From NCBI GenBank assembly GCA_024711155.1, contig JANJTK010000193.1, forward strand, positions 1 through 36,521: a stretch of DNA of 36,521 bases. The letters run 5' to 3'. The position numbers were made by a program, and so were the translations under genes. Shown in pieces: positions 9,794 to 18,805 of this stretch. The stretch is from Burkholderiaceae bacterium. Its GTDB lineage: Bacteria > Pseudomonadota > Gammaproteobacteria > Burkholderiales > Burkholderiaceae_E. The notes under the pieces are model-generated. The model ran no database searches, had not been told where the DNA came from, and was given only the letters and a program-made list of their open reading frames with translations. Position 1 is the first letter of the stretch. Every line of letters starts with the position of its first letter.

Positions 9794-10423
9794 TCACCAG
9801 AACGCGAGCACGCGCCCGTTCTCGACGCGCGATTCGATGCGTGCGAGCACGGCGTCGCGTGGCTGCATGCAGCGGCCGGTGCGCAGGTCGAACGCCCAGC
9901 CGTGCTGCTCGCAGCGCAGCGTCGTGCCCGCGATGCCGGAGGCGGGAATTTCCGATCCCAGGTGCGGGCAGCGGCTGTCGAAGACGTGGATCCCGCCGTC
10001 CGCGGCGCGGGCGACGAAGACCGCCCGGCCGTCGAGCGCGACGTGCAGCGCGCCTTCCTGGGGCACCCCGGCGCTGGCGGCGAGATCGCGCCAGCGCGGC
10101 AGGTGCGCAGGCGCCTCGAATCCGGGCAGCCCCATCGACAGCATCACGTCGACTGCCCACGTGATCTTCGAGAGGCCGAGCGCCGGGAACGCCATCAGCA
10201 GTGCGTCGACGATCTCGTCGGGCGACGCGCCGTCCCTCAGCGCACGCTTCACGTACTGCCGCAGCCCGCGTTCGGTCTGTGCGTGCACCTTCGTGATCAC
10301 CGAGATCAGGTTGCGCGTCTTCGGATCGAGACGCGAGCCGGCGTCCTTCAGGAACGCGAAGTAGTGGCCCATCGCTTCGGGCCGGGTCCTGACCAGGTAA
10401 TCGAGGGCGTCGCTCATCGGCAT
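9794..10423 (-). CDS. AhpD/carboxymuconolactone-decarboxylase-like domain fused to a Rieske domain
   Basis: N-terminal CMD-like helices (DPKTRNLISVITKVHAQTERGLRQYVKRALRDGASPDEIVDALLM) and C-terminal Rieske motif CPHLG...CEQHGWAFD. Confidence 0.8.
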   Translation of the reverse strand: MPMSDALDYLVRTRPEAMGHYFAFLKDAGSRLDPKTRNLISVITKVHAQTERGLRQYVKRALRDGASPDEIVDALLMAFPALGLSKITWAVDVMLSMGLPGFEAPAHLPRWRDLAASAGVPQEGALHVALDGRAVFVARAADGGIHVFDSRCPHLGSEIPASGIAGTTLRCEQHGWAFDLRTGRCMQPRDAVLARIESRVENGRVLAFW

Positions 10424-10434
10424 CAGAGGGAGGT

Positions 10435-11451
10435 CTACCCGTAGCGCAGCGCTGACTGCCAGCCGATCTCCGCCAGCAATTCGGCCTTCGCGCCCGTATC
10501 GGCCGCATCGACCGCGGCAGCCGTGCCATCCGCTGCGCGCTGCGCGATTCCGTGCAGGATCGCTGCCATCCGGAAAAGATTGTAGGTCATGTAGAACTCC
10601 CAGTGCTCGGCGGTGTCGCGGCCGGTCGCCTTCGAGTAGACGCTTGCATATTCGCTCTCGCCGGGAATCCCGAGGGCGCCGAGGTCGAGTCCCCCGATGC
10701 CGCGCCAGAGCTGCGCCGGGATGCGCCAGCTCATGCAGTGGTATGCGAAGTCGGCGAGCGGGTCGCCGAGCGTCGACAGTTCCCAGTCGAGCACCCCGAT
10801 GACCCGGGGCTCGGTCGGATGGAACACGAGGTTGTCCAGCCGGTAGTCGCCGTGCACCAGCGCGCTCGAAGCGGTCGCAGGGATGTGCTCCGGCAGCCAC
10901 TCCATCAGCCGACGCATCGCTGCGGGTAGCGGCAGTCGTGCCTGCCCGGACTGCCGCGACCATCGTGCAACCTGGCGGGCGACATAATCGGCGGGCTTCC
11001 CGTAATCGCCGAGACCGAGGTCGACCGGATCCAGCCCGTGCAGCAGGCCGATCGTGCGGTTCATTTCGGCGTAGATGGCGCGGCGCTCGTCGCGCGGCAT
11101 CGAGGGCAGGGACGGGTCGACCAGCACGCGTCCCGCGAGGAATTCCATGACGTAGAAAGGCGTGCCGAGGACGGATGCGTCATCGCACCATGCCAGCATG
11201 GCCGGAACAGGGATGGCCGTGGCGTGCAGTGCACGCATGATGCGGTACTCGCGGTCGATGGCATGCGCCGAGGGGAGGAGCGCCCCCGCGGGCTTCTTGC
11301 GAAGCACGTAGACGCCCCGGTCGGTCGTCACGCGAAAGGTCGGGTTCGACTGCCCACCGGCGAGCGGCATGGCGGTAACGACCGGTGCGTCGGCCAGGCC
11401 GCGCTCTGCCAGCCATGCACCCAGGGGCGCGAGGGGGAGCCCCTGGCTCAC
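10435..11451 (-). CDS. Aminoglycoside-phosphotransferase-like kinase (ACAD10/11 N-domain / LvaA-like)
   Basis: LVHGDYRLDNLVFHP and VIGVLDWELSTLGDPLADFAYHCM motifs. Confidence 0.85.
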   Translation of the reverse strand: MSQGLPLAPLGAWLAERGLADAPVVTAMPLAGGQSNPTFRVTTDRGVYVLRKKPAGALLPSAHAIDREYRIMRALHATAIPVPAMLAWCDDASVLGTPFYVMEFLAGRVLVDPSLPSMPRDERRAIYAEMNRTIGLLHGLDPVDLGLGDYGKPADYVARQVARWSRQSGQARLPLPAAMRRLMEWLPEHIPATASSALVHGDYRLDNLVFHPTEPRVIGVLDWELSTLGDPLADFAYHCMSWRIPAQLWRGIGGLDLGALGIPGESEYASVYSKATGRDTAEHWEFYMTYNLFRMAAILHGIAQRAADGTAAAVDAADTGAKAELLAEIGWQSALRYG

Positions 11452-11485
11452 TGGTCGACGAAGCGGTGAACGCAGTCGATCGCCG

Positions 11486-12655
11486 TCACCCCTTGCGCTC
11501 CGCCTCGCGCACCAGTCGACGCGCCATGCTCCAGCGATGAACTTCGCTGGGACCGTCGTAGATCCGGAACGCGCGCAGGTCCATGAAGATGCGCATGATC
11601 GGCGTGTCCTCGGTCACGCCGAGTCCGCCGAGAATCTGGACGCAGCGGTCGACGACCCGCCACTGCGCCTCCGAGCAGGCCACCTTGGCGCGGCTCGACT
11701 CGAAGGTGCCCTTGTGGCCCTGGTCGAGCAACCAGGCGGTGTGCCAGATGTGCAGGCGTGCCGTGTGCAGGTCGATGTCATTGTCGGCCAGCATGAAGCC
11801 CACGCCTTCGTGCTCTGCCAGGGGCTTGCCGAAGGCGTGACGGCGCCGCGCGTAGTCGAGCGCGATGTCGTGGGCGCGGCGAGCTTGCCCGAGCCAGCGC
11901 ATGCAGTGCGTCAGGCGCGCCGGCGCGAGCCGGACCTGCGCGTAGCGGAATCCCTTGCCGACTTCACCCAGCACGTCGGTCGCGGGCACTCGCAGGTTCT
12001 CGAAGACGAGCACGCCGTGCCCGCCGGTGAAGCACGTGTCCATCGTGTCCATGTTCCGCTCGAGCCGGATGCCCGGGCGATCCATGTCCGTCAGGAACAT
12101 GGTGGCCGAACCGTCCTCCATGCGGGCCATGACGATCGCGTAGTCGGCTCCCTCGGCGCCGGTGATGAACCACTTGCGACCGTTGATGACGTACCCGTCG
12201 CCGTCCTGCACGGCCAGTGTCTGCAGCATGCCGGGGTCGGCGCCCGCCCCGTCGGGCTCGGTCATGGCAAAGCACGAGCGACTCCGGCCCGCCACCTGCG
12301 GGCGCAGCCAGCGCTCCTTCTGCGCCGTCGTCGCCACCTCCTCCATCAAGTGGATGTTGCCTTCGTCGGGTGCGTGAATGTTCAGCGCGGTCGGCCCCAG
12401 CCAGGAGTAGCCGGCCTCCTCGAACACGGCTGCCTTCGCGACATGGTTGAGGCCCAGGCCCCCCATCTCCGTCGAGGCATGCGGCGTGAGCAGCCCCGCG
12501 GCACGTGCGCGCGACACCAGTTCCTGGCGCAGTTCCTCCGACGGTCCGTGACCGCGGTGCGCCACCGTCTCCTCGAACGGCAACACCTGCTCGGCGATGA
12601 ATCGGCGAGTCCGATCGCGCAGTTCGCGCACGTCGGCCGGAAGCTGGAAGTCCAT
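11486..12655 (-). CDS. Acyl-CoA dehydrogenase (ACAD10/11-like)
   Basis: In-frame ATG at 12655; CFAMTEPDGAGADPG, YVINGRKWFITGAEGADYAIVMAR, QILGGLGVTEDTPIMRIFMDLRAFRIYDGPSEVHRWSMAR. Confidence 0.9.
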   Translation of the reverse strand: MDFQLPADVRELRDRTRRFIAEQVLPFEETVAHRGHGPSEELRQELVSRARAAGLLTPHASTEMGGLGLNHVAKAAVFEEAGYSWLGPTALNIHAPDEGNIHLMEEVATTAQKERWLRPQVAGRSRSCFAMTEPDGAGADPGMLQTLAVQDGDGYVINGRKWFITGAEGADYAIVMARMEDGSATMFLTDMDRPGIRLERNMDTMDTCFTGGHGVLVFENLRVPATDVLGEVGKGFRYAQVRLAPARLTHCMRWLGQARRAHDIALDYARRRHAFGKPLAEHEGVGFMLADNDIDLHTARLHIWHTAWLLDQGHKGTFESSRAKVACSEAQWRVVDRCVQILGGLGVTEDTPIMRIFMDLRAFRIYDGPSEVHRWSMARRLVREAERKG

Positions 12656-12695
12656 GGCTCGATCCGAGTTGCTGATCGAAAAATTATAGGCGTAT

Positions 12696-12708
12696 ATTGT
12701 CCGGCAAT
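12696..12708. promoter_or_regulatory. Candidate GntR operator in the divergent ACAD/gntR intergenic region
   Basis: ATTG-TCCGG-CAAT; internal TTGTCCGGCAA is close to the FadR-subfamily consensus TNGTNNNACNA. Confidence 0.5.
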
Positions 12709-12737
12709 CCAATGGGGCAGAATGGGGGCGCCCGAAG

Positions 12738-13454
12738 ATGGCGAGCAATGCGCGCAGGGCATCGAACCAACCCGCTGCGGCAGACACCGGGGTTGCCGAG
12801 AGCGCGGCCGGCGTGGTCTTTTTCGGCATCGTCAATGCCCTGGAGGCGTACCGGCTTGTGCCCGGGCAGCGGCTGGTGGAGGCCGAGCTCGCCCTCCACT
12901 TCGGGGTCGGCAGGAACTCGGTGCGGGAGGGCCTCCAGCGCCTGGCCGCCGAGGGCATCGTGGAAATCGTCAGGCACAAGGGAGCGGTCATCCGCTCGCT
13001 GACGATGGACGATACGCGCGACGTTCTCGATGTCGCCGAGCGCATCACGGGTTTGCTGGCGCGCAGGGCCGCCCGCGGAGTCGCGCGTGGCCAATCGACG
13101 GCGCCGCTGTCGCACGCCCTGGCAGGACTCGACGATCCCGGCCATTGGCAGGATGTCGAATCGTTTGCGCGCGCGCGTCGCTTGTTCTACCGCGCGCTGC
13201 TGGACCTCGGCGGCAGTCGGGAACTGCGCCGGCTGTTCCCCTCCATCCACATGCCGATCGTCTACGCGCAACATCGACCGCCGGGTCTGCAGAAGTTGCG
13301 TCTTCGCGATTACTGCGCGATCGGCAAGGCGGTGCTCGCGGGCGACGAAGCAGCCGCCGACGAGGCCGGTGCCAGGCACGTGCGCAACGTGCGCGACGAG
13401 ATCCTCAGGACCCTGAAGGCGGCCTTCCCCGGGAACCGCACTCGCCGCGCCTGA
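12738..13454 (+). CDS. GntR-family transcriptional regulator (FCD-type)
   Basis: wHTH YRLVPGQRLVEAELALHFGVGRNSVREGLQRLAAEGIVEIVRHKGAVIRSL followed by an alpha-helical effector domain. Confidence 0.88.
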   Translation: MASNARRASNQPAAADTGVAESAAGVVFFGIVNALEAYRLVPGQRLVEAELALHFGVGRNSVREGLQRLAAEGIVEIVRHKGAVIRSLTMDDTRDVLDVAERITGLLARRAARGVARGQSTAPLSHALAGLDDPGHWQDVESFARARRLFYRALLDLGGSRELRRLFPSIHMPIVYAQHRPPGLQKLRLRDYCAIGKAVLAGDEAAADEAGARHVRNVRDEILRTLKAAFPGNRTRRA

Positions 13455-13465
13455 GCCGGATTCCG

Positions 13466-13486
13466 GAACCCGGTGGCGCCGGGTCC
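13466..13486 (+). terminator. Candidate stem-loop terminator after gntR
   Basis: ACCCGG-TGGCG-CCGGGT stem-loop just after the gntR stop; no T-tract. Confidence 0.4.
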
Positions 13487-13583
13487 CGCATCAGGGCGGC
13501 AGGCGACGCGCCGATGCGTCACCGCTAGAATCTGGCCTGTCGTCGATGGCAAGCCCGCATCGAATCGTGAACGGAGCCGCGCG

Positions 13584-13988
13584 ATGCCTACCCAGATCGA
13601 GGATTTCACCCCGACCGAACGCGAGATCGTCTCGATGCTCGTCGAGCGCCGTTTCGCGCAGCCGGTCGAGATCGTCGAGGCCGACAGCGAGCTTGCGCTC
13701 GATCCGGCCAGCGACGAGCTCACCGAGTGCCCGACGCTCTACTGGAGCGCGCGCGGCGCCCACTTCGTCGTCTTCAAGGCCGGCGCGCAGCGCTTCCGCT
13801 GCCAGTTCTTCTATTCCGACGCCGACCACTACGGCACCGGCCGCGAAGACTACGACGACCTGTCGTTCTGCGTGCGCACGCTGCTGCAGGTGCAGTCCGA
13901 CCACGAACGCGACAGCGCGCAGCGCTCGGCGCAGGCGACCCGGCTCGCCGGCGACGCCGACGACTACCACGGGCCGTCGATGGTCTGA
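13584..13988 (+). CDS. Hypothetical protein (134 aa)
   Basis: MPTQIEDFTPTEREIVSMLVERRF...; in-frame ATG within the 13473..13988 ORF; precedes the phosphoesterase closely. Confidence 0.75.
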   Translation: MPTQIEDFTPTEREIVSMLVERRFAQPVEIVEADSELALDPASDELTECPTLYWSARGAHFVVFKAGAQRFRCQFFYSDADHYGTGREDYDDLSFCVRTLLQVQSDHERDSAQRSAQATRLAGDADDYHGPSMV

Positions 13989-13992
13989 GCTC

Positions 13993-14502
13993 GTGCGGGT
14001 CTGCATCGTCTCCGACAGCCACGACCGGGCGCCACTGCTCGCCGAGGCGGTGTCGCAGGCCGCGCGCGAGGGTGCCGAGGCGGTCGTGCACTGCGGCGAC
14101 CTGATCGGCGCCGGCACGCTGCGGCCGCTGCTCGCGCTCGGCATTCCGGTTCACGTCGTCCACGGCAACAACCTCGGTGACCCGGTCGCGCTGCACCGCC
14201 TGTGCGCCGCCTCCAACGGGCTGCTCGCGTATCACGGCGCCGACGCCGTGCTCGAGCTGGCCGGGCGCCGCGTGTTCGCCACCCACTACCCGCACTACGC
14301 GCGCGGCATCGCCTGCACCGGCGACCACGACGTGGTCTGCTGCGGGCACTCGCACCGGGCCTCGGTGGCCCGCCAGCCGACGATCGGGGGCGGCGAGTGC
14401 TGGCTCGTCAACCCGGGGACGGTCGCGGGGTTGAGCGCGCCGCCGACCTGGATCCTGGCCGACCTGGCCGGCCTGGCCTTCGAGATTCGCACGCTGGGCT
14501 GA
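13993..14502 (+). CDS. YfcE/MJ0936-type metallophosphoesterase
   Basis: GTG start; VCIVSDSHD, VVHCGDLIG, VHGNN, VVCCGHSH, LVNPGTV metal-binding motifs. Confidence 0.9.
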   Translation: MRVCIVSDSHDRAPLLAEAVSQAAREGAEAVVHCGDLIGAGTLRPLLALGIPVHVVHGNNLGDPVALHRLCAASNGLLAYHGADAVLELAGRRVFATHYPHYARGIACTGDHDVVCCGHSHRASVARQPTIGGGECWLVNPGTVAGLSAPPTWILADLAGLAFEIRTLG

Positions 14503-14516
14503 CGCGCGGCGAAATC

Positions 14517-14533
14517 TACCCATCCGGGGAGTA
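14517..14533. promoter_or_regulatory. Inverted-repeat box upstream of qmoA (site 3)
   Basis: TACCCATCCGGGGAGTA; left half TACCCAT matches the NarL heptamer consensus TACYYMT; outer CTAC...GTAG symmetric. Confidence 0.5.
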
Positions 14534-14649
14534 GCCGCTGCGGGGCTTTCCGGCGAGACTGCCCACGGGCGGCGCCCGCCGGGCGCGGCCGCATCCACCG
14601 GGCCGGGCGTGCGCGACGGCGCGGTGACGTGACACAGGGCGGAGTTTCC

Positions 14650-15933
14650 ATGAGCGATCCCATCGCGACCAGCCAGACGATCCTCGTCGTCGGGGGCGGC
14701 ATCAGCGGCGTCTCGGCGGCGCTGGAGGCGGCCGAGTGCGGCAAGGAGGTGGTGCTGGTCGAGCGCGGCCCCACGCTGGGCGGCCGCACCTCCCGGCTGT
14801 ACCGCTACTTCCCGAAGATGTGCCACCCGACCTGCGGGCTGGAGATCAACCTGCGCCGCCTGAAGGCCAACCCGAACGTGCGCGTGATGACGATGGCCGA
14901 GGTCGTCGGCGTCACGGGGCGGCGCGGCGACTTCCGCGTCGCGCTGAAGTTGCACCCGCGCTACGTGAACGAGCGCTGCACCGCCTGCGGCGAATGCGCG
15001 GCCGCCGTGAGCAGCGAGATCCCCGACCCGCACAACTACGGCATGCGCAAGGTCAAGGCGGCCTACCTGCCGCATCCGATGGCGTACCCGCAGCGCTACG
15101 TGGTCGACCCGTCGATCGCCGGCACCGACGAGGGCCGGCGCGCGCAGGCGGCGTGCCGCTACGGCGCGATCGACCTCGGCATGAAGGAGGAGACGGTCGA
15201 GCTTGCGGTCGGCGCGATCGTCTGGGCGACCGGCTGGCGACCCTACGACGCGGCGAAGATCCAGCCGTACGGCTACGGGCGCTTCCCGAACGTGATCACC
15301 AGCGTCGAGTTCGAGCGCCTCGCCGATCCGTCGGGCCCGACCGGCGGACGGCTGCTGCGGCCCTCGGACGGCCGCGAGGCGAAGAACGTCGCGTTCATCC
15401 AGTGCGCGGGCTCGCGCGACGAGAACCACCTGCGGCACTGCTCGCGCATCTGCTGCATGGCCTCGCTGAAGCAGACGCAGTACGTGCGCGAATCGGGCGG
15501 CGACGGCGCGCGCTCGACGATCTACTACATCGACATCCGCGCGATCGACCGCTTCGAGGACTTCTACCAGATGGTGCAGAGGGACGAGACGGTCCGGTTC
15601 GTGAAGTCGAAGGTCGCGCGCATCGCGCAGGACCGCGCCAGCGGCAACCTGGTGCTGCACGGCGTCGACACCGAGGGCTATCACCGCTACGCGAGCGAGC
15701 ACGACCTGGTCGTGCTTGCGGTCGGCATGCAGCCCGAGTCGCTCGGCGTCGAGCTTCCCGCCGACGTCGTGGTCGACTCGTCGGGTTTCATCGAGGGTTC
15801 GCCCGACCACGGGCTGGTGGGCGCGGGCGCGGCATCGAGTCCGCTCGACGTCAACCGGTCGGTGCAGAGCGCGACCGGCGCCGTGCTGCACGCGATGAGC
15901 GCGGTGCGGCGCAGCGCAGCGGCGGAGGCATAG
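14650..15933 (+). CDS. qmoA: QmoA (HdrA-like flavoprotein)
   Basis: ATG at 14650 preceded by GGCGGAG; ILVVGGGISGVSAALEAAECGKEVVLVERGPTLGGR; CTACGEC; HLRHCSRICCMASLKQ; followed by qmoB. Confidence 0.9.
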   Translation: MSDPIATSQTILVVGGGISGVSAALEAAECGKEVVLVERGPTLGGRTSRLYRYFPKMCHPTCGLEINLRRLKANPNVRVMTMAEVVGVTGRRGDFRVALKLHPRYVNERCTACGECAAAVSSEIPDPHNYGMRKVKAAYLPHPMAYPQRYVVDPSIAGTDEGRRAQAACRYGAIDLGMKEETVELAVGAIVWATGWRPYDAAKIQPYGYGRFPNVITSVEFERLADPSGPTGGRLLRPSDGREAKNVAFIQCAGSRDENHLRHCSRICCMASLKQTQYVRESGGDGARSTIYYIDIRAIDRFEDFYQMVQRDETVRFVKSKVARIAQDRASGNLVLHGVDTEGYHRYASEHDLVVLAVGMQPESLGVELPADVVVDSSGFIEGSPDHGLVGAGAASSPLDVNRSVQSATGAVLHAMSAVRRSAAAEA

Positions 15934-15934
15934 C

Positions 15935-18139
15935 GTGGCAGAGAACAAGTTCGCAGCGTACTTCTGCACCGGTTGCGGCATCGGCGACGCGGTCGACGTC
16001 GGCCAGCTGCAGAGAATCGCGCAGAAGGAAGGCAAGATGCAGCTCGTGCGCACGCACGAGGTGCTGTGCAGCGCCGAGGGCGTGCAGGCGATCCGCGACG
16101 ACATCGCCAACGAGGCGGTGACGCACGTGATGATCGGCGCCTGCTCGCGGCGAGCCAAGACCGAGGCATTCCGCTTCCCGGACAACGCGATGGCGCGCGC
16201 CAACCTGCGCGAGGGCGTGGTCTGGGTCGTCGCGCAGGGCGACGAGCATGCCGAGGTCCGCCAGGAGATGGCCGACGACTACGTGCGGATGGGCTGCGCC
16301 GAGTTGAAGAGGATGCGCGTGCCGGAGCCGAACCCGGACGCGGTGACGCAGCGTCGCGTTCTCGTCGTCGGCGGCGGACCCTCGGGCCTCGCGGCGGCGC
16401 TCGCGGTGGCCGATGCGGGCTACGAGGCGGTGGTGGTCGAGAAGACTGCCGCGCTGGGCGGCTGGGCGGCGCGGCTGCACCGCCGGGTGCCCGATCGCGC
16501 GCCGTACGCCGAGCCCCAGCCGACCGGCATCGAGGAGACGATCGCGAAGGTGACGGCGCATCCGCTGATCACCGTGCACACGTCGGCGACGATCGCCGAG
16601 ACCTCGGGCGCGCCCGGCCGCTTCGAGGTCAGGGTCGCGCACGAGAGCGGGGCGCTGGTCGAGGAGAAGGTCGGCGCGATCGTGCAGGCGACCGGCTCGG
16701 CCAACTACCCGATCGAGCGGCTGCCCGAACTCGGCGGCGGCGCCCCGAACGTCGTCGACCAGGCCGGACTCGAGGATCTCGCGCGCGCCGCCGACGGCGG
16801 GCCGATCCGCCGCGCCGACGGCCGCGAAATCAGGAGCGTCGTCTTCGTGCAGTGCGCCGGCCAGCGCGACACGACCGGCACGCACCTGCCGTACTGCTCG
16901 GGGCACTGCTGCGCCACCAGCATCAAGCAGGCGATGTACTTCAAGCAGGCCAACCCGGCGGTCGACACGGTCGTCGCGTACACCGACCTGCGGGTGCCGG
17001 GGATGGGCGAGGACTTCTACCGCAGCGCGCAGGACAAGGGCGTCACGTTCACGAAGGCGAGCGTCGCGAAAGTCGACGCGACCGCCGAGGGCTGCACGGT
17101 CGCCCTGCGCGACCTGATCCTCGACGAGGAGACGTCGGTGGCGGCCGACCTCGTCGTGCTCGCCACCGGCCAGGTGCCCAACGGCGGCGTCGACATCGAC
17201 CTTCCGGAGGACGACCCGGCGCGCGACAGCCAGCCGTCGATCCTGAACCTGAGCTATCGCCAGGGCAAGGACATGCCGAAGCTGCGCCACGGCTTCGCCG
17301 ACTCGCACTTCATCTGCTTCCCGTACGAGACGCGCCGCACCGGCATCTACGCCGCCGGCCCGGTGCGCCGGCCGATGGACATGGCGCAGGCGATCGACGA
17401 CGCGGAGGGCGCGGCGCTGAAGGCGATCCAGGCGGTCGAGAACGCCGGGCGCGGGCGCGCGGCGCACCCGCGCTCGGGCGACCTGTCGTACCCGAAGGTG
17501 CGGCTCGAGGGTTGCACGCAGTGCAAGCGCTGCACGGTCGAGTGCCCGTTCGGCGCGATCGACGAGGACGAGCGGCGTTTTCCGAAGTTCAACGAGTCGC
17601 GCTGCCGGCGCTGCGGCACCTGCATGGGCGCCTGCCCGGTGCGCGTGATCTCGTTCGACAACTACTCGGTCGACACCGTCGGCAGCCAGATCAAGGCGGT
17701 CGACATGCCCGACGAGTTCTCTGAGCGGCCGCGCATCCTGCTGCTCGCGTGCGAGAACGACGCCTACCCGGCGCTCGACATGGCGGGCGTCTCGCGCACG
17801 ACCTACTCGGCGTTCGTGCGCGTGATCCCGGTGCGCTGCCTCGGGTCGGTCAACACGATCTGGATCACCGACGCGCTGAACTCCGGCTACGACGGCGTGA
17901 TGATGATGGGCTGCAAGAAGGGCGACGACTACCAGTGCCACTTCGTCAAGGGCTCGGAACTCGCCTTCTACCGGATGAGCAAGATCGACGACACGCTGCA
18001 GCAGCTCGGGCTCGAGAAGGAGCGCGTCACCAGCTGCGAGGTCGCGATCACCGACAGCCAGCGCGTCGCGCAGCTGATCAACGACTACGCGGCCCAGATC
18101 AAGGAGCTTGGCATGTCGCCGATGAAGGGGTTCGCCTGA
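15935..18139 (+). CDS. qmoB: QmoB (HdrA-like flavoprotein with ferredoxin and C-terminal MvhD-like domains)
   Basis: 734 aa; CTGCGIGDAVDVGQL N-terminus, VLVVGGGPSGLAAALAV, CTQCKRCTVECP and CRRCGTCMGACP clusters, MvhD-like tail (ILLLACENDAYPALDMAG...MMGCKKGDDYQC). Confidence 0.92.
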   Translation: MAENKFAAYFCTGCGIGDAVDVGQLQRIAQKEGKMQLVRTHEVLCSAEGVQAIRDDIANEAVTHVMIGACSRRAKTEAFRFPDNAMARANLREGVVWVVAQGDEHAEVRQEMADDYVRMGCAELKRMRVPEPNPDAVTQRRVLVVGGGPSGLAAALAVADAGYEAVVVEKTAALGGWAARLHRRVPDRAPYAEPQPTGIEETIAKVTAHPLITVHTSATIAETSGAPGRFEVRVAHESGALVEEKVGAIVQATGSANYPIERLPELGGGAPNVVDQAGLEDLARAADGGPIRRADGREIRSVVFVQCAGQRDTTGTHLPYCSGHCCATSIKQAMYFKQANPAVDTVVAYTDLRVPGMGEDFYRSAQDKGVTFTKASVAKVDATAEGCTVALRDLILDEETSVAADLVVLATGQVPNGGVDIDLPEDDPARDSQPSILNLSYRQGKDMPKLRHGFADSHFICFPYETRRTGIYAAGPVRRPMDMAQAIDDAEGAALKAIQAVENAGRGRAAHPRSGDLSYPKVRLEGCTQCKRCTVECPFGAIDEDERRFPKFNESRCRRCGTCMGACPVRVISFDNYSVDTVGSQIKAVDMPDEFSERPRILLLACENDAYPALDMAGVSRTTYSAFVRVIPVRCLGSVNTIWITDALNSGYDGVMMMGCKKGDDYQCHFVKGSELAFYRMSKIDDTLQQLGLEKERVTSCEVAITDSQRVAQLINDYAAQIKELGMSPMKGFA

Positions 18140-18792
18140 TGGACACGCAGGCAGGCAAGGCCACGGCGGCCGCGAGCGCCAACGCCGGCGCGCTGGCGCG
18201 CTACCGCGGCGACTTCCTGAGGGAAGTCGAGGAGCGCGTCGAGGAAGGCGAGTGGGTGAAGATGTGCATGCAGTGCGGCGTGTGCGCCGGCTCGTGCCCG
18301 TTCGGCCCGCACTGGGAACACTCGCCGCAGAAGCTGTTCATGATGATCCGCGCCGGCAAGCGCGACGAGGTGCTGGGCTCGGACGCGATGTTCATGTGCA
18401 CCTCGTGCTACAACTGCGTCGTGCGCTGCCCGCGCAAGCTGCCGATCACGCACATCATGCACGGGCTGGCCAACTACGCGCACCGGCTCGGGCTCGCGCC
18501 CAAGGGACAGCCGACGCGCGAGTTCGCGACGATGTTCTGGAACAACCTCGCGCGCACCGGCCGCATCAACGAGCTCAGGCTCACCCTCGGCCACTACTTC
18601 CGCAACGGTTTTGCGGCCGGGATCCGGGAGGCGCTGACGATGAAGGCCGTCGGGCTCGGGCTGCTGAAGGCGAAGCGCCTGAACCCGCTCGAGATCGTCG
18701 GCGGCCACGGCGTCAAGGACGTGAAGGGACTGCACGCGATCATCGCCAGGGCGCGCGAGATCGAGGACCGCAAGCAGGGCCTGCGGTCCTGA
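18139..18792 (+). CDS. hdrC: HdrC-like ferredoxin subunit (soluble, no HdrE membrane domain)
   Basis: ATG at 18139 overlapping the qmoB stop; CMQCGVCAGSCPFGPH and CTSCYNCVVRCPRKLP; 217 aa without transmembrane segments. Confidence 0.9.
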   Translation: MDTQAGKATAAASANAGALARYRGDFLREVEERVEEGEWVKMCMQCGVCAGSCPFGPHWEHSPQKLFMMIRAGKRDEVLGSDAMFMCTSCYNCVVRCPRKLPITHIMHGLANYAHRLGLAPKGQPTREFATMFWNNLARTGRINELRLTLGHYFRNGFAAGIREALTMKAVGLGLLKAKRLNPLEIVGGHGVKDVKGLHAIIARAREIEDRKQGLRS

Positions 18793-18805
18793 CGGGAAGG
18801 CAAAG

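Noticed and set aside
10432-10442. CTACCCGTAG resembling the TACCC boxes, just upstream of the CMD-Rieske start
   Set aside because: It is the last codons and stop of the kinase gene (CGC TAC GGG TAG on the minus strand) and lacks the GGGG right arm.
14566-14578. CGGGC-GGC-GCCCG hairpin in the qmoA leader, possible attenuator or riboswitch
   Set aside because: Short stem of a type expected by chance in about 70% GC DNA; no conserved aptamer-like architecture recognised.
13774-16203. 809-aa minus-strand frame across hypothetical, phosphoesterase and qmoA genes
   Set aside because: Crosses three + strand genes and lacks recognisable domains.
15851-17941. 696-aa minus-strand frame antisense to qmoB
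   Set aside because: Shadow ORF; qmoB motifs are clear on the + strand.
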